Source: 55-13 sp964501275 (GTDB lineage Bacteria > Armatimonadota > Fimbriimonadia > Fimbriimonadales > Fimbriimonadaceae). From it: a DNA stretch of 64,000 nucleotides. Position numbers and translations under genes: made by a program. How positions within the stretch are numbered: the first letter of the stretch is position 1; every line of letters begins with the position of its first letter. A model generated the notes under the pieces. It saw only the letters and a list, made by a program, of their open reading frames with translations. It did not search any database and was not told the origin of the DNA. The DNA lies in NCBI GenBank assembly GCA_964501275.1, contig CAZCSP010000003.1:127933-191932 (forward strand). The letters are read 5' to 3'. This document shows positions 51,525 through 58,977 of this stretch, in pieces.

Positions 51525-52427
51525 ATGCGCGACGTTTCCGCCAAAAACTGGACCCTCCGAACCGCCACCGCCCGGGCCACCGTGACCTGCTCTCCCGAGT
51601 CGATTCGGATGATCCAAGAGGACCGTGCCCCTAAAGGCGACCCTCGCCCCATCGCGCGGGTGGCGGCGGTGATGGCGGCCAAAAACACGCCCCAACTCAT
51701 CCCCTATTGCCACTCGGTCGCCCTGGATTGGGTGGGGGTGGAGTTCGAACTGTTCGAAAACCGGATCGAAGCGACGGTTCGGGTGAAGGCGATCTACAAG
51801 ACCGGGGTCGAGATGGAGGCCCTGACCGGAGCCGCGGCGGCGGCGTTGAACTTGTACGACCTTTTGAAACCGGTCGATGACTCTCTTTCCATCGAGCGGG
51901 TGGAGTTGCTAGAGAAGACGGGCGGCAAGTCGAACGCCAGTGAATTCGCGGAAGGGAACTGGACCGCCGCCGTTCTGGTTTGCTCCGACCGGGCCTCGGT
52001 AGGCGAGTACGAAGACCGCTCCGGCCCCATCTTGGTCGAGGGGCTTCAGAGCTTTGGGGGCATAGTGGTGGAGCATCGAGTCGTTCCCGACGACGCCACG
52101 CAAATCGAAGCCGCGCTGAGACCCTGGATCGCGGACCGAGTGGATGTGGTGTTGGTCTCGGGCGGAAGCGGCTTGAGCGAACGGGACGTCACTCCAGAAA
52201 CCGTGGCCACGATACTGGATCGCAGATTGCCTGGCGTCGAGGAGCACTTCCGAAGCTACTCCATGAACCGCATCCCCACCGCGATGCTGAGCCGGGCGGT
52301 GGCGGGCGTGGCCGGATCGACGGTGATCGTCACCCTGCCCGGCTCGCCCGGCGCGGCAAAGGACGCCCTGGATTCGTTGTTCCCCTACATCCTTCACGCG
52401 AGGGACGCCCTGGAGGGTCGGGGATGA
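51525..52427 (+). CDS. moaCB: Fused cyclic pyranopterin monophosphate synthase and molybdopterin adenylyltransferase (MoaC-MogA/MoaB)
   Basis: 300 residues. Residues 1-155 are MoaC (MRDVSAKN..., IPYCHSVALDWVGVE, TGVEMEALTGAAAAALNLYD). Residues about 160-300 are MogA/MoaB (AAVLVCSDRASVGEYEDRSG, VLVSGGSGLSERDVTPE, VTLPGSPGAAKDALD). Combined MoaC-MoaB proteins are known. It does the ring closure after MoaA and the adenylylation of molybdopterin. Start at ATG 51525 with GGAGG upstream; overlaps moeA by ATGA. Confidence 0.94.
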   Translation: MRDVSAKNWTLRTATARATVTCSPESIRMIQEDRAPKGDPRPIARVAAVMAAKNTPQLIPYCHSVALDWVGVEFELFENRIEATVRVKAIYKTGVEMEALTGAAAAALNLYDLLKPVDDSLSIERVELLEKTGGKSNASEFAEGNWTAAVLVCSDRASVGEYEDRSGPILVEGLQSFGGIVVEHRVVPDDATQIEAALRPWIADRVDVVLVSGGSGLSERDVTPETVATILDRRLPGVEEHFRSYSMNRIPTAMLSRAVAGVAGSTVIVTLPGSPGAAKDALDSLFPYILHARDALEGRG

Positions 52428-53611
52428 TCTCTTACGATGAGGCGCTTCAACTCACCTTGGCCTCGGCAACGCGATCCAGCCCGGAGACGTTACCGCTGAG
52501 GGAGGCGCTTGGGCGAGTTTTAGCCGAAGACCTGGTTACGCCCTTCCCATTGCCTCGGTTCGACAACTCCGCCGTCGATGGCTATGCCGTTTCTGAACCG
52601 GCGGCAGGTTCGCTTTGGAAGGTCGTTCGCACCATCGGTGCGGGTGAAAGCCCCGATGAGCCCCTTCAACCCGGCGAATGCGCGCGAATCTTCACCGGCG
52701 CCCCGACTCCGCCCGATACCTATGCGGTCGTAATGCAAGAGGACACGGCGCAAACTGACGGCGACATTCAGGTTTGCGAAGAACCAAAGCCAGGGCAGAA
52801 CATCCGACGGATGGGAGAGGAGTTTTCCATGGGCGCAGTGGTCCTCCCAGCAGGGTTGCCTCTGAACGCGGCGGGGATCGCGGCGGCGGCGACCTTGGGG
52901 CGAACAAACGTATCCGTCTACCGCGCGCCCCGAGTCGGCATCGTGGTCACCGGGGCCGAATTGGTCTCCCCCGGCAAAGAACTGGACGAGGGCCAAATCT
53001 ACGAATCCAACAGCTACGCCCTGTCCGCCACTCTTCGAACTCTCGGCTTGACCCCGGAGTTTGTCGAAGTCATCGGTGACGATCCCGAACTCACTCTGAC
53101 GACCCTTCGCACGGCCCTCCAACGCTGTGAGGTCCTCATCACCACGGGAGGCGTGAGTGTGGGGGATCGCGATGTGGTGAAGGGTGCGTTGGAAAATCTT
53201 GGTGTGCAAGAAGTCTATTGGAAAGTCGCGATCAAGCCGGGGAAGCCTGTCTATCTGGGAACGTTAGGTGAGAAGGCGGTCTTTGGCCTTCCCGGCAATC
53301 CGCTGTCGGTTCTGGCAACCGTCACCCTCCTGGTCCAGCCGTTCCTCAAAGCTGCGATGGGGTGTCCGAATCCTGTACCTCGGCGATTAAAAGCCAAGCT
53401 GGCCACGGCCATCCGCCACAAGCCGGGACGACGGGAGTTCATCCCGGCCAATCTCAACGGCATGAAGGTTTCTCCCATCCTTGGGCAGGGATCGCATATG
53501 TTGGGCGGGATGGCGCGGGCCGACGCCTTGATCGACGTTCCTGCCGATGCTCTGGAGATTCCGGCTGGAGAAGAAGTTTGGGTAATTCCCTTTGGGCAGG
53601 TGTCGGGTTGA
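52424..53611 (+). CDS. moeA: Molybdopterin molybdotransferase
   Basis: Inserts molybdate into adenylylated molybdopterin. 396 residues from ATG 52424 (MISYDEALQLTLAS). PRFDNSAVDGYAV is the MoeA active-site motif, GIVVTGAELV follows, and VLITTGGVSVGDRDVVK and VFGLPGNPLSVLATV are the molybdenum/substrate loops. A longer frame upstream is read-through of moaCB. TTGA overlap with moaD. Confidence 0.95.
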   Translation: MISYDEALQLTLASATRSSPETLPLREALGRVLAEDLVTPFPLPRFDNSAVDGYAVSEPAAGSLWKVVRTIGAGESPDEPLQPGECARIFTGAPTPPDTYAVVMQEDTAQTDGDIQVCEEPKPGQNIRRMGEEFSMGAVVLPAGLPLNAAGIAAAATLGRTNVSVYRAPRVGIVVTGAELVSPGKELDEGQIYESNSYALSATLRTLGLTPEFVEVIGDDPELTLTTLRTALQRCEVLITTGGVSVGDRDVVKGALENLGVQEVYWKVAIKPGKPVYLGTLGEKAVFGLPGNPLSVLATVTLLVQPFLKAAMGCPNPVPRRLKAKLATAIRHKPGRREFIPANLNGMKVSPILGQGSHMLGGMARADALIDVPADALEIPAGEEVWVIPFGQVSG

Positions 53612-53847
53612 AGATCACGGTGCGGTACTTTGCGGCCTTGCGTGATCAGCGGGGCCTGGCCCAGGAAACTCTTGAAACCCAAACGCCCGAGCCGAGTCGA
53701 GTCTATGCCGAACTTTACGCCCGGTATGGATTCACCCTGTCTGCAAGCCAAGTCCGGTTCGCCGTAAATGGCCAGTACGTAGAACCCGACCATGCGTTGC
53801 AAGAGGGCGACGAACTGGTCTTTATCCCTCCGGTGGCGGGAGGTTAA
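53608..53847 (+). CDS. moaD: Molybdopterin synthase sulfur carrier subunit
   Basis: 79 residues beginning at TTG 53608 (MKITVRYFAALRDQRGLAQE), ubiquitin-like beta-grasp, ending in the essential VAGG. It carries the thiocarboxylate sulfur to MoaE. The next gene starts immediately at 53848 with GTG. Confidence 0.92.
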   Translation: MKITVRYFAALRDQRGLAQETLETQTPEPSRVYAELYARYGFTLSASQVRFAVNGQYVEPDHALQEGDELVFIPPVAGG

Positions 53848-55308
53848 GTGTTCCAGCTCACCGACCAGCCCATCGTTCCGCCCACTCCCGACTGCCCCAC
53901 CGCTGGGGGCTTCGTCACGTTTGAAGGGCGGGTGCGGACGATGAACGAGGGCCGCCCGGTGCAGTCCTTGGAATACGAGGCGTTCGATGAGATGGCGACC
54001 ACCGAAGGGACGGCCTTGGTTGAGGAAGCCAAGCTCAAGTTCGGGTTGGAGTGGGTTCAGGCGATCCATCGGGTCGGCAAGTTGGAGATCGGAGAGATCG
54101 CCGTCTGGATCGGCTGCGGCGCCGCCCATCGAAAAGAAGCATTCTTGGCCTGCGAGTTTTTGATCGACGAACTCAAGCATCGCCTGCCGGTCTGGAAGAA
54201 AGAGCACTACGCCGACGGACCCTCGGAATGGGTGAACCTACAGCGCGAATCGAAGGGGGGCCAGCTCTCCCGGAGCGATGTCTTCGCCCGGCAGATCGTG
54301 ATGCCTGAGATCGGCCCGGCGGGGCAGATCGCGCTGCAGAACGCGCGCGTGCTGGTGGTCGGCGCGGGAGGATTGGCCAGTTCTGCTTTGCCCTACTTGG
54401 CGGCGGCGGGCGTGGGGACCATCGGCATTGTGGAGCCCGATCTCCTGGAACCCAGCAACCTCCACCGACAAACGCTCTACGGCTTTGAGGACCTCGGGCG
54501 GAGCAAGGCAAGGCTGGCCGCCGAGGCGATCCGCCGCCTCCATCCGTTCACCCAGACCGAAGTGTTTGAAGAACGCCTGCGCCCAGAGAACGCCGACTGG
54601 CTCATCGCCCCATTCGACATCGTGGTTGACGGCACAGATCGCTTCGACGCCAAGTTCCTGATGAACGATACCTGCCAAAAACTCGGCAAACCCCTGGTGC
54701 AGGCTTCGATCTACCGGATGGAAGGCTACATCCAAACCATCCTCCCCGGCGGCCCTTGCCTCCGATGCCAATGGCCCGAGGAGCCTGCCGACGGGTGCGT
54801 GAGAACCTGCGCGGAGGCGGGTGTCCTGGGGGTGGTGCCCGGCCTCTTTGGTGTTTTGCAGGCTACGGAGGCAGTAAAACTGATCACGGGATTCGCCGAG
54901 CCGCTGTCGAAGCACCAGCTCCTGGTGGACCTCCGAGACCTATCCACGCAGAAAATCGCCCGCACCACCCGCGCCGGTTGCCTCTGCCAAGCCGCGGCTC
55001 TCTGGCAGCCGAAATTCCATGCCTTGGATTGGGAAGTGACCCAGGATCAGGTGCGTGGATGGACTCAGACTTTTGTGTGTATCGACCTGCGTGAGGCAGA
55101 CGAGCCAAGGCCAGAACTGGATCTTGGCCAAACGGAGTGGAAATGGATTCCGCTAAGCCGATTTCAACCTGAGGCGGAGATCGACGAGGGGAAGCCTACG
55201 TTGCTTGTCTGTGCGAGCGGCGCAAGAAGTGGCCGCTTAGCTTTTCTCCTGAGAGACCAGGGATTCAAAAATGTCTATTCGCTTCAGAAGGGCGTGGGTT
55301 CAGTTTGA
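53848..55308 (+). CDS. MoaE-MoeB-rhodanese fusion protein
   Basis: 486 residues in three parts. 1-140: molybdopterin synthase catalytic subunit MoaE (VRTMNEGRPVQSLEYEAFDEMA; KKEHYADGPSEWV). About 145-385: MoeB/ThiF adenylyltransferase (VVGAGGLASSALPYLAAAGVG, EPSNLHRQTLYG; zinc cysteines in CLRCQWP, CVRTC and GCLCQ). About 395-486: a rhodanese-like domain with active-site cysteine in LLVCASGARSGRLAFLLRDQGF. One chain would adenylylate MoaD, receive sulfur and build the dithiolene. The usual standalone genes are absent. Confidence 0.9.
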   Translation: MFQLTDQPIVPPTPDCPTAGGFVTFEGRVRTMNEGRPVQSLEYEAFDEMATTEGTALVEEAKLKFGLEWVQAIHRVGKLEIGEIAVWIGCGAAHRKEAFLACEFLIDELKHRLPVWKKEHYADGPSEWVNLQRESKGGQLSRSDVFARQIVMPEIGPAGQIALQNARVLVVGAGGLASSALPYLAAAGVGTIGIVEPDLLEPSNLHRQTLYGFEDLGRSKARLAAEAIRRLHPFTQTEVFEERLRPENADWLIAPFDIVVDGTDRFDAKFLMNDTCQKLGKPLVQASIYRMEGYIQTILPGGPCLRCQWPEEPADGCVRTCAEAGVLGVVPGLFGVLQATEAVKLITGFAEPLSKHQLLVDLRDLSTQKIARTTRAGCLCQAAALWQPKFHALDWEVTQDQVRGWTQTFVCIDLREADEPRPELDLGQTEWKWIPLSRFQPEAEIDEGKPTLLVCASGARSGRLAFLLRDQGFKNVYSLQKGVGSV

Positions 55309-55440
55309 GTCGCGCCATGTATAGGCAGACTTCTCCCTGAATGGCTCCGAATAGCCCAACCTCTCCCGAGAGCTTCAAAGAAGGAGCTTTCTGAACCGCC
55401 CGTTTCAGGTTCAAAACGGGCATTTTAGGTTCAAGTTTAG

Positions 55441-55516
55441 TGGCGGCCTCGGAGGGACTCGAACCCCCGACGCCCTCCTTAGGACGGAGGCGCTCTATCC
55501 CCTGAGCTACGAGGCC
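55441..55516 (-). tRNA. tRNA-Arg (anticodon CCT)
   Basis: On the minus strand 76 nt fold as a cloverleaf: acceptor GGCCTCG/CGAGGCC, D-arm GCTC/GAGC, anticodon stem CCTCC/GGAGG with loop GTCCTAA (anticodon CCT), T-arm GGGGG-TTCGAGT-CCCTC, discriminator G and encoded CCA. Its 3' half is repeated at 34646-34687. It forms the right end of the nitrate island. Confidence 0.95.
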
Positions 55517-55601
55517 ACGATTTCTTATTTTAGCTTGTTTTGATCTGAGGACATGGGCTATCTTCCTGGCATCGAGAGACTCTCCTGTTCGCCGACGCTC
55601 A

Positions 55602-55648
55602 ATCATCCCCGTTGTTTTGACACAAGAAGTCAAAACAACGGGGATGAT
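55602..55648. terminator. Perfect 20-bp stem hairpin
   Basis: ATCATCCCCGTTGTTTTGAC (55602-55621) pairs exactly with 55629-55648 around a 7-base loop ACAAGAA. It lies between tRNA-Arg and the ABC ATPase end, 86 bp from the tRNA. No T-run follows; may be a terminator for the minus-strand ATPase, a structured RNA or a mobile-element scar. Confidence 0.5.
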
Positions 55649-55749
55649 CGAGGTTGATGACTCCAGCCTGGACCGTAGCCAAGACGTCAGCGTTTCGAGA
55701 TTCCGATTTCCGACTTCCGCCCAGGTAAGGCTTCTAACGAACCTGCCCA

Positions 55750-56484
55750 TCAATCCTCGGGTGGGGGCATTTCGGCGAGTTCTTGTTGGGCGTTTCGGCG
55801 GTTTCTTACGGGTTCATCCGACACCACCCGGCCATCCTTGAAGCGGATGATCCGCTTGCTGTGCTCGGCAATCTCCTGCTCGTGGGTGACGATGATGACG
55901 GTCTTGCCTTGCTCGTTCAACTCCTGAAAGAGCGCCATGATCTCGACACTGGTGCGGGAGTCCAGGTTGCCGGTGGGCTCGTCGCCAAAGATCAGGACCG
56001 GGTCGTTCACGATGGCTCGGGCAATCGCGACACGCTGCTGCTGGCCGCCCGAAAGTTCGCTGGGCTTATGGTGGGACCGCTGGGCGAGGCCGACTTTATC
56101 CAGCGCCGCCAAGGCGCGTGGCGTCCGATCCTTCGCTCCCGCATACATCAGCGGCAACTCCACGTTCTTCACCGCACTGGTCCGGGGAAGCAGGTTGAAA
56201 TTCTGGAAAACGAAGCCGATGTACTTGTTGCGGATGTCGGCGAGTTGGTTGTCGTTCATGTTGGCGACGTTTTCGCCTTTCAAGTAATATTCGCCGCCGC
56301 TCGGCCGGTCCAGACAGCCGACCAGGTTCATAAAAGTGGACTTGCCCGCGCCGGAAGGACCCATCAGGGCCACAAATTCGCCCTCCTCGATGGTGATATC
56401 GACGTCTCGCAGCGCATGAACGACGACGTCGCCCATCACATAGTCTTTGCCAAGCCCCTTCGTCTCGATGACTGCCTTGCTCAT
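55750..56484 (-). CDS. ABC transporter ATP-binding protein (LolD/MacB type)
   Basis: 244 residues from ATG 56484 (MSKAVIETKGLGKDY). Walker A GPSGAGKST, Q-loop FVFQNFNLL, signature LSGGQQQRVAIARAI, Walker B LIFGDEPTGNLD and H-loop VTHEQE. The NLDSRTS and FNLLPRTSA features are those of the LolD/MacB/FtsE group that moves lipoproteins or exports peptides. No matching permease is within the window. A longer frame from 57783 is antisense to the next gene. Confidence 0.93.
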   Translation of the reverse strand: MSKAVIETKGLGKDYVMGDVVVHALRDVDITIEEGEFVALMGPSGAGKSTFMNLVGCLDRPSGGEYYLKGENVANMNDNQLADIRNKYIGFVFQNFNLLPRTSAVKNVELPLMYAGAKDRTPRALAALDKVGLAQRSHHKPSELSGGQQQRVAIARAIVNDPVLIFGDEPTGNLDSRTSVEIMALFQELNEQGKTVIIVTHEQEIAEHSKRIIRFKDGRVVSDEPVRNRRNAQQELAEMPPPED

Positions 56485-56571
56485 TGGATTGAGGTTTACG
56501 CTACCAGAAAGCGGACACGGGCCTAGGTCTGAACTTCCCCAAAATTGTTCCGAATATGGAATGGAATACCT

Positions 56572-57969
56572 ATGGACCGCGTTAGACCCAGCAAACCTAC
56601 GGCCGCATGGATGCCGATCGTCGTATTTGCCATTACGTTTCTTTTGATCTCTTGCGGAGGCGGAGGAGGCGAGGGCGGCTCCACAGGCGGTGAGACCGGC
56701 GGCAGCACCAATGCGAGCACCGGAGGGGAAACCACCGGGTCGACGGCTACCACTGGTGAAACTACCGGCTCGACGACCGCCACCACCGGAGAGACAACCG
56801 GTACGACGGGAACGACTGGTACCACGGGCGAGACAACTGGTACCACAGGCACAACCGGGACGACCGGGGAGACAACGGGAACTACTGGGACGACAGGTAC
56901 TACGGGAACTACCGGAACCACTGGCACAACGGGTGGGACAACAGGCACCACGGGGACTACAGGTACAACCGGGGGAACAACTGGCACCACGGGGACTACC
57001 GGGACGACTGGTGGGACCACAGGTACCACGGGAACCACCGGCACAACCGGTGGAACAACCGGCACCACGGGGACTACCGGCACAACTGGAACGACGGGTA
57101 CCACGGGGACTACCGGTACGACTGGTGGGACAACAGGCACCACGGGGACTACCGGCACAACTGGAACGACGGGTACCACGGGGACTACCGGTACGACTGG
57201 TGGGACAACAGGCACCACGGGAACCACCGGCACAACCGGTGGAACAACCGGCACCACGGGAACCACTGGCACAACCGGGACTACCGGAACGACCGGGGGA
57301 ACGACAGGCGGTGGCGGCGGACCCAATGGACCGCTCGGCTGTTCGCTGAACTCCTACACGCCCAACTATTGTCAAGCCAGCGACCCCAGTTCGGGCCAGG
57401 CCAACAAGCTTCACTGGTGGAACCACTTTCCATTGAAGGTGTACTTCACTTCTAACCCAACCATCCAGGGCCAAAACCTCCAGACGGTCAGCATGAGTGG
57501 CTTCAACGGCTGGTCGGCCTTTGCCGGGACGACTTTGGCCACCCAAGTGGCGAACCAAGCCGACGCCGATGTCGTGGTCAGTTTTGAGAATTTGGCCAGC
57601 CAACCTGGCGGTGGCCAGTGGGTTGGGCAAGCCAACTGGTCCTTCTTCCCGTTCAATATGCAAGCGGTCAGCGCTACGATCACCCTTCGAACCTGGACTG
57701 GCATGACCCTTGCCCAAGCCGCCGACGGCTTGCGAAGAACCGCCCAGCACGAGTTCGGACATGTGCTCTTCCTGGGCGGGCATAGTGATTCGTCACTGGA
57801 CAATATGTATCCCTCCGGTACGATTAACGCATTCGAGACCTTAACGCAAAGAGACGGCAATAGCTTGCTGACCACCTACTGCGGCTCTTTTGCCAACCGC
57901 TCCAGCGGAATGAATCTCGGAACGCCTGTCAAAGGCAGTGTGAAGTGCCCCGCTGGGCACCGCCACTAA
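56572..57969 (+). CDS. Lipoprotein-like zinc metalloprotease with long Gly-Thr-Thr repeat
   Basis: About 465 residues from ATG 56572. Signal VVFAITFLLISCGGGGG has a lipobox-like end (LISC). A low-complexity tract of Gly-Thr-Thr units (56800-57310) with Gly-Gly interruptions spans about residues 75-245. The C-terminal part (about 250-465) has the zincin motif HEFGHVLFLGGH (from about residue 393; HExxHxxGxxH) followed by the Met-turn region LDNMYP, characters of matrixin-type M10 peptidases. Probably a surface protease held away from the membrane by the repeat stalk, which is rich in Thr for O-glycosylation. The start could also be at 56545. Confidence 0.82.
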   Translation: MDRVRPSKPTAAWMPIVVFAITFLLISCGGGGGEGGSTGGETGGSTNASTGGETTGSTATTGETTGSTTATTGETTGTTGTTGTTGETTGTTGTTGTTGETTGTTGTTGTTGTTGTTGTTGGTTGTTGTTGTTGGTTGTTGTTGTTGGTTGTTGTTGTTGGTTGTTGTTGTTGTTGTTGTTGTTGGTTGTTGTTGTTGTTGTTGTTGTTGGTTGTTGTTGTTGGTTGTTGTTGTTGTTGTTGGTTGGGGGPNGPLGCSLNSYTPNYCQASDPSSGQANKLHWWNHFPLKVYFTSNPTIQGQNLQTVSMSGFNGWSAFAGTTLATQVANQADADVVVSFENLASQPGGGQWVGQANWSFFPFNMQAVSATITLRTWTGMTLAQAADGLRRTAQHEFGHVLFLGGHSDSSLDNMYPSGTINAFETLTQRDGNSLLTTYCGSFANRSSGMNLGTPVKGSVKCPAGHRH

Positions 57970-57980
57970 ACGGAGAGCCC

Positions 57981-58024
57981 AAAAATCAAAGAGGCTTCCC
58001 ATTTGGGAAGCCTCTTTGATTTTT
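57981..58024. terminator. Two-way transcription terminator
   Basis: A 21-bp perfect palindrome with arms AAAAATCAAAGAGGCTTCCC and complement, only a few loop bases, flanked by A- and T-runs on both sides. It lies between convergent genes (metalloprotease and transglutaminase). Confidence 0.85.
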
Positions 58025-58892
58025 ACCGAACCACCGCAGGTTCCAGCTTCTCCACATGAACCAGCACTTCTAACTTGGCGGCGGGTGTGCCCACATAGAT
58101 ACCCTTCGTGGGAGTGACATCGGAGTAGTCCCGGCCGATGTGGATCTTGATGTAGCGGTCGCTGGCCAGCAGGTTGTTTGTGGGATCGAACCCAGCCCAA
58201 CGGCCGTCGGGCATCAGACACTCGACCCAGGCATGGGTGGCTTCGTCCCCGCGGATCCCCTTGTCGTCCTTTTCCACATAGAGATAGCCGCTGACGTACC
58301 GGGCGGGAATGCCTTGGGAACGGGCGCAGGCAATCATTAGGTGGGAGAAATCCTGGCAAACTCCCGCCCGCCCCGTGATCACCTCGTCCAGAGTGCTGTG
58401 CACATGGGTGGCGTTGGGGTCGTATGTGAGCGATCCGTACAGCAAGCGGCTCAATGCCAGGAGATAAGAGGCGGTACTGGGGGGCCGATCGGCGAAGGCC
58501 TCTGTCGCGATTTGTTCGGCTCCCTTGTTGGGCTGGATGTAAGGCGAAGGCGACAGGAACTCCACGTTCCGCTGACGAATCTCTTCCGAACGGTAGAAAT
58601 CGAAGTCGTCCTCGATCAAATTAACCTTCTCAAACGGGTTTTCCCGAAAGGTCTCCACCATTGCGTCCGCTACGATCTGCAATCGGTCGTGGCGTGGTCG
58701 GATTCCAAAGTGGTGGACCACGCCTCCCGGCTTGTCGTAGCTAAAGACCGGGGTGTAAGGGTCGACCGAAATCTTGAAATCCACCACCCGCTGGTCCCCG
58801 TTGTCGATCGGCATCAGCCGCACCTCGTTGTGGCTTTCGAAGGCGGGGCTGGCGTATTCGTAGAGCGTCGTGTGGGTAGCGCGCAGAATCAT
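58023..58892 (-). CDS. Transglutaminase-like cysteine protease-fold protein
   Basis: About 289 residues from ATG 58892 (MILRATHTTLYEYASPAF). N-terminal bacterial transglutaminase-associated domain (SHNEVRLMPIDNGDQRV) and catalytic core: Cys in GVCQDFSHLMIACARSQGIPA, His in ATHAWVE and Asp in GFDPTNN. Length and order match cytoplasmic transglutaminase-like proteins (YebA type). No signal peptide. A TTG at 58934 gives a longer but unsupported N-terminus. Confidence 0.88.
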   Translation of the reverse strand: MILRATHTTLYEYASPAFESHNEVRLMPIDNGDQRVVDFKISVDPYTPVFSYDKPGGVVHHFGIRPRHDRLQIVADAMVETFRENPFEKVNLIEDDFDFYRSEEIRQRNVEFLSPSPYIQPNKGAEQIATEAFADRPPSTASYLLALSRLLYGSLTYDPNATHVHSTLDEVITGRAGVCQDFSHLMIACARSQGIPARYVSGYLYVEKDDKGIRGDEATHAWVECLMPDGRWAGFDPTNNLLASDRYIKIHIGRDYSDVTPTKGIYVGTPAAKLEVLVHVEKLEPAVVR

Positions 58893-58977
58893 AGCGGAAC
58901 GATCTTCTATGTAGGACGTCACAAGTCGCGCCAATAGACGCCGTTTGTGAAGTTTGCAGCAATGAGCCCCTGGCGCT

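Noticed and set aside
51980..52423. Upstream extension of moeA
   Set aside because: It is a read of the moaCB gene in another frame; MoeA homology begins at 52424.
34646..55516. Integrase or transposase gene in the island
   Set aside because: All frames were accounted for by metabolic genes or shadows; no recombinase motif was seen.
56800..57310. CRISPR array
   Set aside because: The repeats are short in-frame codon repeats without unique spacers; no cas genes exist in the window.
56523..57783. Open frames opposite the Gly-Thr-Thr gene giving (PVV)n or Cys/Gly/Ser-rich proteins
   Set aside because: They are translations of the repeat on the wrong strand; the + strand frame has a signal peptide and a zinc-protease domain.
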